From Sphingomonadaceae bacterium (GTDB taxonomy: Bacteria; Pseudomonadota; Alphaproteobacteria; Sphingomonadales; Sphingomonadaceae): 13,801 nt of DNA. The notes under the pieces were generated by a model. That model worked only from the letters and a program-made list of their open reading frames with translations, did not search any database and had not been told where the DNA came from. This document shows positions 7,384 to 13,801 of this stretch, one piece after another; position 1 is the stretch's first letter, and every line of letters begins with the position of its first letter. The translations under genes and the position numbers were made by a program. The DNA is taken from assembly GCA_014380205.1 (NCBI GenBank), contig JACMKH010000290.1, positions 1 to 13,801 of the forward strand, in the 5' to 3' direction.

Positions 7384-8208
7384 TTATCGTTCCGGCTTGC
7401 GGAAGCGCATGGCGAACTGGTCGGTGTGGCGGCGGATCGCCGGGTCGAACACCTCGAGCGTGCGATCGTCCTCGGGGTTGCGCAGCGCGCGGCTCTCGCC
7501 GACGAACTCGAAGCCCGCCGCCTCGACCTGGCGCCGGACGATCGCCGGATCGATCCGGTGGAGCCGCTCGGTGTCGCGAATCCCCGATCCGGGCTCGGCG
7601 GCGTGATCGATGATCAGATAGGTTCCGCCCGGCCGCAGCATGTCGAACACCGCGCGGTTGAGCTCGTTGGGATCGTAATTGCCCATGAACTCATCGGGAT
7701 AGTCGTGATAATTCTGCGAGGTCCAGACCATGTCGAGCGGCTCGGGCGCGCTCAGCGCTGGTGTCGGCTGGACCTCGACCGTGACATTGGCATAATCGCC
7801 CGACGCTGCCAGTTCCCGCAGCACGCGGACGTCGCTTTGCGCGACATCGGCGTAATTCTTCGGCCAGACCGCGTAGACATGGCCCTCGGGCCCGACGATC
7901 CGGCTGAAGATCCGCGTCCAATATCCGCTGCTCGGGATCAGATCGAGCACCCTGTTCCCGGGCGCGAGCCCCGCAAACGCGATCAACTCCCCCGGCCGCC
8001 GCCGCGCGTCGCGCTCGCGATGGACCTCGCGCAACGGATCGGCGATCGCGGCGGTGACGTAGTCGGGGATGGGGACGGGGTCGGTGATTTCGGCCTGGGA
8101 TTGCGCGGCGGCCGCCTCGTTGTGAACGGGCTCGCTCCCCTGACCGCATGAAGCAAGCGCCCCCGCCAGCGCGCACCCCAACGCCGCACGGCTTATCCGA
8201 ATTTGCAT
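7384..8208 (-). CDS. Lipoprotein with a class I methyltransferase-like fold
   Basis: A 274-residue protein. The signal peptide ends in a lipobox ALASC with Cys21; +2 is Gly, consistent with outer-membrane sorting. The rest (about 70-205) looks like a Rossmann-type SAM methyltransferase: VLDLIPSSGYWTRIF (87-101) sits where motif I belongs, and VWTSQNYHD, MLRPGGTYLIIDH (190-202) and RHTDQFAMRF follow. Motif I is degenerate compared with the usual D-x-G-x-G. An exported SAM-dependent enzyme would lack its cofactor, so its function is unclear. A TTG at 8214 is in frame, but AGGAGG at 8215-8220 is correctly spaced (6 nt) only for ATG 8208. It converges on the transpeptidase gene with a 44-nt gap and diverges from mazE. 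Confidence 0.8.
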   Translation of the reverse strand: MQIRISRAALGCALAGALASCGQGSEPVHNEAAAAQSQAEITDPVPIPDYVTAAIADPLREVHRERDARRRPGELIAFAGLAPGNRVLDLIPSSGYWTRIFSRIVGPEGHVYAVWPKNYADVAQSDVRVLRELAASGDYANVTVEVQPTPALSAPEPLDMVWTSQNYHDYPDEFMGNYDPNELNRAVFDMLRPGGTYLIIDHAAEPGSGIRDTERLHRIDPAIVRRQVEAAGFEFVGESRALRNPEDDRTLEVFDPAIRRHTDQFAMRFRKPER

Positions 8209-8214
8209 GATCAA

Positions 8215-8220
8215 CCTCCT
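8215..8220 (-). promoter_or_regulatory. Strong ribosome binding site of the lipoprotein gene
   Basis: AGGAGG on the minus strand lies 6 nt before ATG 8208 and directly abuts the alternative TTG at 8214. This spacing decides the start in favour of the ATG. Confidence 0.85.
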
Positions 8221-8307
8221 CGCCGATTACGAGGATCGCATCGTCGGCCAAACCGCGCCCCTGCTCTTCGACCGGTGAACGCGACTGTTCGATCAGCGTG
8301 AGACGTC

Positions 8308-8336
8308 TTGATTTCTCCGGCACCAACGGGTATCTA
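8308..8336 (+). promoter_or_regulatory. Possible mazEF promoter
   Basis: TTGATT (8308-8313) and TATCTA (8331-8336) are separated by 17 nt. The -10 match is poor (3 of 6), but its position inside the palindromic operator fits the autorepression known for mazEF operons. Initiation would be expected near 8343-8345, just ahead of the antitoxin start. Confidence 0.35.
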
Positions 8337-8347
8337 CATTGTAGATA
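8331..8347. promoter_or_regulatory. Perfect palindromic operator of mazEF
   Basis: TATCTACATTGTAGATA is a perfect 8-bp inverted repeat around a single central base. It ends 11 nt before the mazE start codon and is conspicuously AT-rich in its surroundings. MazE-type antitoxins bind palindromes at their own promoters, and MazF acts as co-repressor; the assignment to MazE here is inferred from position. Confidence 0.75.
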
Positions 8348-8358
8348 TGGAGACTGCG

Positions 8359-8601
8359 ATGAACGCGCATGTAAGACGGTGGGGCAATAGCGCGGCGGTG
8401 CGGATACCGGCCGCGCTGCTCGAGTCGGTGGGGCTCAAGGCCGACGATCCGATCGATGTGCGCGAGGAGGGAGGCCGTATCGTGATCGAGCGGCCCGCGC
8501 GCAAGGTCGTCGATCTGAAGGCGCTGGTCGATGCGATCACCCCGGAAAACCGGCACGAGGAAATCGATTGGGGTCCGCCACAGGGCAAGGAAGTCTGGTG
8601 A
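8359..8601 (+). CDS. mazE: MazE-type antitoxin
   Basis: An 80-residue antitoxin with an N-terminal AbrB/MazE swapped-hairpin DNA-binding domain (VRRWGNSAAVRIPAALLES, residues 5-23) and a C-terminal toxin-neutralising tail ending ITPENRHEEIDWGPPQGKEVW (60-80). The tail closely follows E. coli MazE as I remember it ([20 protein letters not shown]). It binds MazF through the acidic/Trp tail and its own operator through the N-terminus. I chose ATG 8359 because GGAG (8349-8352) lies 6 nt upstream and the protein then starts as E. coli MazE does. ATG 8347 and TTG 8308 are in-frame alternatives, but 8347 is the last base of the operator palindrome. The stop overlaps the mazF GTG start (GTGA), so translation is coupled. 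Confidence 0.95.
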   Translation: MNAHVRRWGNSAAVRIPAALLESVGLKADDPIDVREEGGRIVIERPARKVVDLKALVDAITPENRHEEIDWGPPQGKEVW

Positions 8602-8927
8602 GCGGCTGGACGCCCGATGCCGGGGACATCGTCTGGGTGGACTTCGATCTCCAAGCGGGGCGCGAGCAGGCCGGCCGACGCCCGGCGGTGGTGCTCTCAC
8701 CCGCCTATTACAACAAGGGCTCGAGTCTGATGGTCTGCGTGCCGATGACGACGCGCGTGAAACGCTATCCCTTCGAGGTTCCGGTCGCCGGACGGCGCAA
8801 GGGCGTCGCGCTCGCCGACCACGTCCGCTCGGTCGACTGGCGCCAACGTGGCGCAGCACCGCTGGGCAAGGCGAGCGGGGCGGAGCTGGAGGCGATCAGG
8901 GAGAAGGTGCGGGCGCTGGTGGGATGA
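8598..8927 (+). CDS. mazF: MazF-type mRNA interferase toxin
   Basis: A 109-residue PemK/MazF-family endoribonuclease, close in layout to E. coli MazF: GDIVWVDFD (9-17), EQAGRRPAVVLSP (23-35), CVPMTTRVKRYPFEV (47-61), GVALADHVRSVDW (69-81) and a C-terminal helix ending RALVG. The residues equivalent to the catalytic Arg29 and Thr52 of E. coli MazF are Arg28 and Thr51, both kept, so the toxin should be active. The start is GTG 8598, overlapping the mazE stop by four bases, with AAGGAAG (8588-8594) as ribosome site. The last 32 bp overlap, on the opposite strand, the 3' end of the HEPN-like gene. Its base composition resembles the chromosome, not the low-GC gene beside it. Confidence 0.95.
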   Translation: MSGWTPDAGDIVWVDFDLQAGREQAGRRPAVVLSPAYYNKGSSLMVCVPMTTRVKRYPFEVPVAGRRKGVALADHVRSVDWRQRGAAPLGKASGAELEAIREKVRALVG

Positions 8928-9753
8928 AAACCTGATCGTAGTCTGTCCGTCTTGGACTCGGAACTTCCCCAGATCTCGACTCAACGATTGATGTTAGCCA
9001 GAACAAGTTTGAAAAAACGTCCCTATCGCGGTTATAGTCCGGCCCTACATCCCTCAGAGAATCGGCCCAGTCGTGAATGATTTTGGGCCCAACGGTTTGC
9101 GCAAGCCTCCGCGCTATGCTTAGAAGGAACGTGAATGCCTCACTGATGTAATGCTCGCCTATATCAATGCTGCTATCCGCCAACGCAGGCATCCGAAGTC
9201 GAACCGAGTCATACTGTATCACATAGCCAGCGTTATGTGCCACGGCATGCCGTAGAAGCCAAAGTTTTTGAAGCGTCTCCACTTCATCTGCTGCGATAGG
9301 CTGACGTTCGAATATCTCGCTATATCGCGCGTTTGTCACTGTCGCATTGTGCCATCCTTGACTTGCATGTAGAAGGATTGCTCCCGGTGTGGTAAGCGCA
9401 GAACGAGATGCCAGCACCTTCGAAGGAGTAACCTCCAGCCACTTACATTTTTGTATTTTTTCGTCGTAGACCGACACATTATCAATGGTCTTTGCAATAA
9501 AATCCTTGAGCAAATATTCAAACGACGCCATCAATTGGCCAAACAAAGCTAAGTTAATGCGGTGGCGATGTTTGACGGCTACGCCGCCTCGAGCTCGATC
9601 GACCAATCGCTCGTTTACAAAATATCGGGCTGCCAAAACTAGAGACCAGCCTTGGCTAAAGAAAAATGAGCAAGGGCTGTAGGCGCGCTTATCCTCATCC
9701 CTAACCGTGTCTGCGGAATCTCGGGTCCAAGGTCGAGGCTCAGGAAATGCCAT
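8896..9753 (-). CDS. Probable HEPN-domain protein, low-GC accessory gene
   Basis: A 285-residue protein from ATG 9753, two nucleotides after the gyrB stop TAG (9756-9758). The same frame continues upstream inside gyrB but is only a shadow there. The GC content is strikingly low: the 60-base lines at 9421 and 9481 contain 25 and 23 G/C, against roughly two thirds or more in neighbouring genes. A helical region INLALFGQLMASFEYLLKDF (66-85) and the later WLLRHAVAHNAGY (165-177) contain R168-x4-H173-N, the hallmark of HEPN ribonuclease domains, most like the RiboL-PSP-HEPN group. No signal peptide is seen. The C-terminal 10 residues (Pro/Ala-rich) are encoded inside the antisense of mazF and may be a late extension. 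Many HEPN proteins are toxins or defence RNases; activity here is inferred from one motif. With no visible promoter, it is probably expressed by read-through from gyrB. Confidence 0.7.
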   Translation of the reverse strand: MAFPEPRPWTRDSADTVRDEDKRAYSPCSFFFSQGWSLVLAARYFVNERLVDRARGGVAVKHRHRINLALFGQLMASFEYLLKDFIAKTIDNVSVYDEKIQKCKWLEVTPSKVLASRSALTTPGAILLHASQGWHNATVTNARYSEIFERQPIAADEVETLQKLWLLRHAVAHNAGYVIQYDSVRLRMPALADSSIDIGEHYISEAFTFLLSIARRLAQTVGPKIIHDWADSLRDVGPDYNRDRDVFSNLFWLTSIVESRSGEVPSPRRTDYDQVFIPPAPAPSP

Positions 9754-9755
9754 CT

Positions 9756-13273
<3,518 letters not shown>

Positions 13274-13281
<8 letters not shown>

Positions 13282-13801
13282 GCGCGATCCCGCCGTCGCG
13301 CACGGCGAGCCAGGTGGCGTCCCCCACGCCGTTGAACAGCGCGCGTTCGACCCCGGTCATCCAGACCTGGCCGCCGCCGGCCTCGAGGCGTTCGAATAGC
13401 GCCGCGCGGCGGAGCGGATCGAGATGCGCGGCGACCTCGTCGAGCAGCAGGATGGGGCGGCGGCCCGCGCGCGCGGCAACGAGATCGGCGTGGGCGAGGA
13501 TGATCGCGAGCAGCAGCGCCTTCTGCTCGCCGGTCGAGCAGCGACCGGCGGGCTGATTTTTGGCGAGGTGCGTCACCGCGAGATCGGAGCGGTGCGGACC
13601 CGCGAGCGTACGCCCCGCCGCCGCGTCGCGCCAACGGCCGCGCGATAGCTCCCCGGCCAGATTCCCCCCAGTCCAGCCCGTGAGCGAAAGCCCCGCGCGC
13701 GCAAAAGGCCCCTCGAGCTGATCGGCGAGCACCGCGCCGAGTGCTTCGACCGTCACCGCGCGCGCCTCGGCGATCGCCGCGCCATGCTCGGCCATCTGCG
13801 C
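13274..13801 (-). CDS. recF: DNA replication/repair protein RecF (C-terminal part)
   Basis: The last 175 residues of RecF; the ATPase N-terminus lies beyond the right edge. RecF is an SMC/ABC-type ATPase that, with RecO and RecR, loads RecA at gapped DNA. Visible are AGPHRSDL, the ABC signature [17 protein letters not shown] and Walker [15 protein letters not shown], followed by a D-loop and switch region WMTGVE. The order fits the common dnaN-recF-gyrB arrangement in which gyrB follows recF on the same strand; here an AraC gene intervenes. The tail Ala-Pro-Ser ends with a TGA overlapping the AraC gene. Confidence 0.95.

Noticed and set aside
8896..9753. HEPN-like gene as part of a MNT-HEPN toxin-antitoxin pair
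   Set aside because: No neighbouring minimal nucleotidyltransferase gene; the adjacent small genes are mazE and mazF.

Overview
The window is GC-rich chromosomal DNA from an alphaproteobacterium. It is most likely a sphingomonad, judging by the GyrB sequence, the gyrB/recF neighbourhood, many exported hydrolases and coding-strand codons rich in G/C at position three. This assignment is inferred from sequence character; no database search was run.

Left part (1-7339). A patatin-like phospholipase lies on the minus strand, with the first codons of a probable further minus-strand gene running off the left edge. Divergent from it is a compact plus-strand cluster: an exported YfbK-type von Willebrand A protein, a membrane-anchored helix-hairpin-helix protein, an exported S41-type peptidase with TPR-like N-terminus, an exported P1/DmpA-family aminopeptidase (TTG start overlapping the previous stop), and a Tat-type exported L,D-transpeptidase-like protein. 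Spacings from the second gene onward are short (23 nt, 4-nt overlap, 22 nt), so these probably form one envelope/periplasm-oriented transcription unit. A perfect ATGTGA-N5-TCACAT inverted repeat sits just ahead of the first gene.

Middle (7340-9753). A minus-strand lipoprotein carries a methyltransferase-like fold. Divergent from it is a textbook mazEF toxin-antitoxin pair with a perfect 17-bp palindromic operator. Tail-to-tail with mazF, and overlapping it by 32 bp, is a clearly lower-GC gene encoding a probable HEPN-domain protein with an R-x4-H motif. It begins 2 nt after the gyrB stop codon. mazEF plus this gene look like a small accessory insertion next to a housekeeping gene.

Right part (9754-13801). 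gyrB (minus) contains an in-frame palindromic repeat in a variable linker and has a plausible leaderless promoter. An AraC-type regulator (plus) sits between gyrB and the C-terminal part of recF (minus, runs off the right edge), interrupting the usual recF-gyrB adjacency.

No tRNA, rRNA, CRISPR array or insertion sequence was recognised. The best candidate for something undescribed is the low-GC HEPN-like gene coupled to gyrB and opposed to mazEF. Most of the rest belongs to known families.
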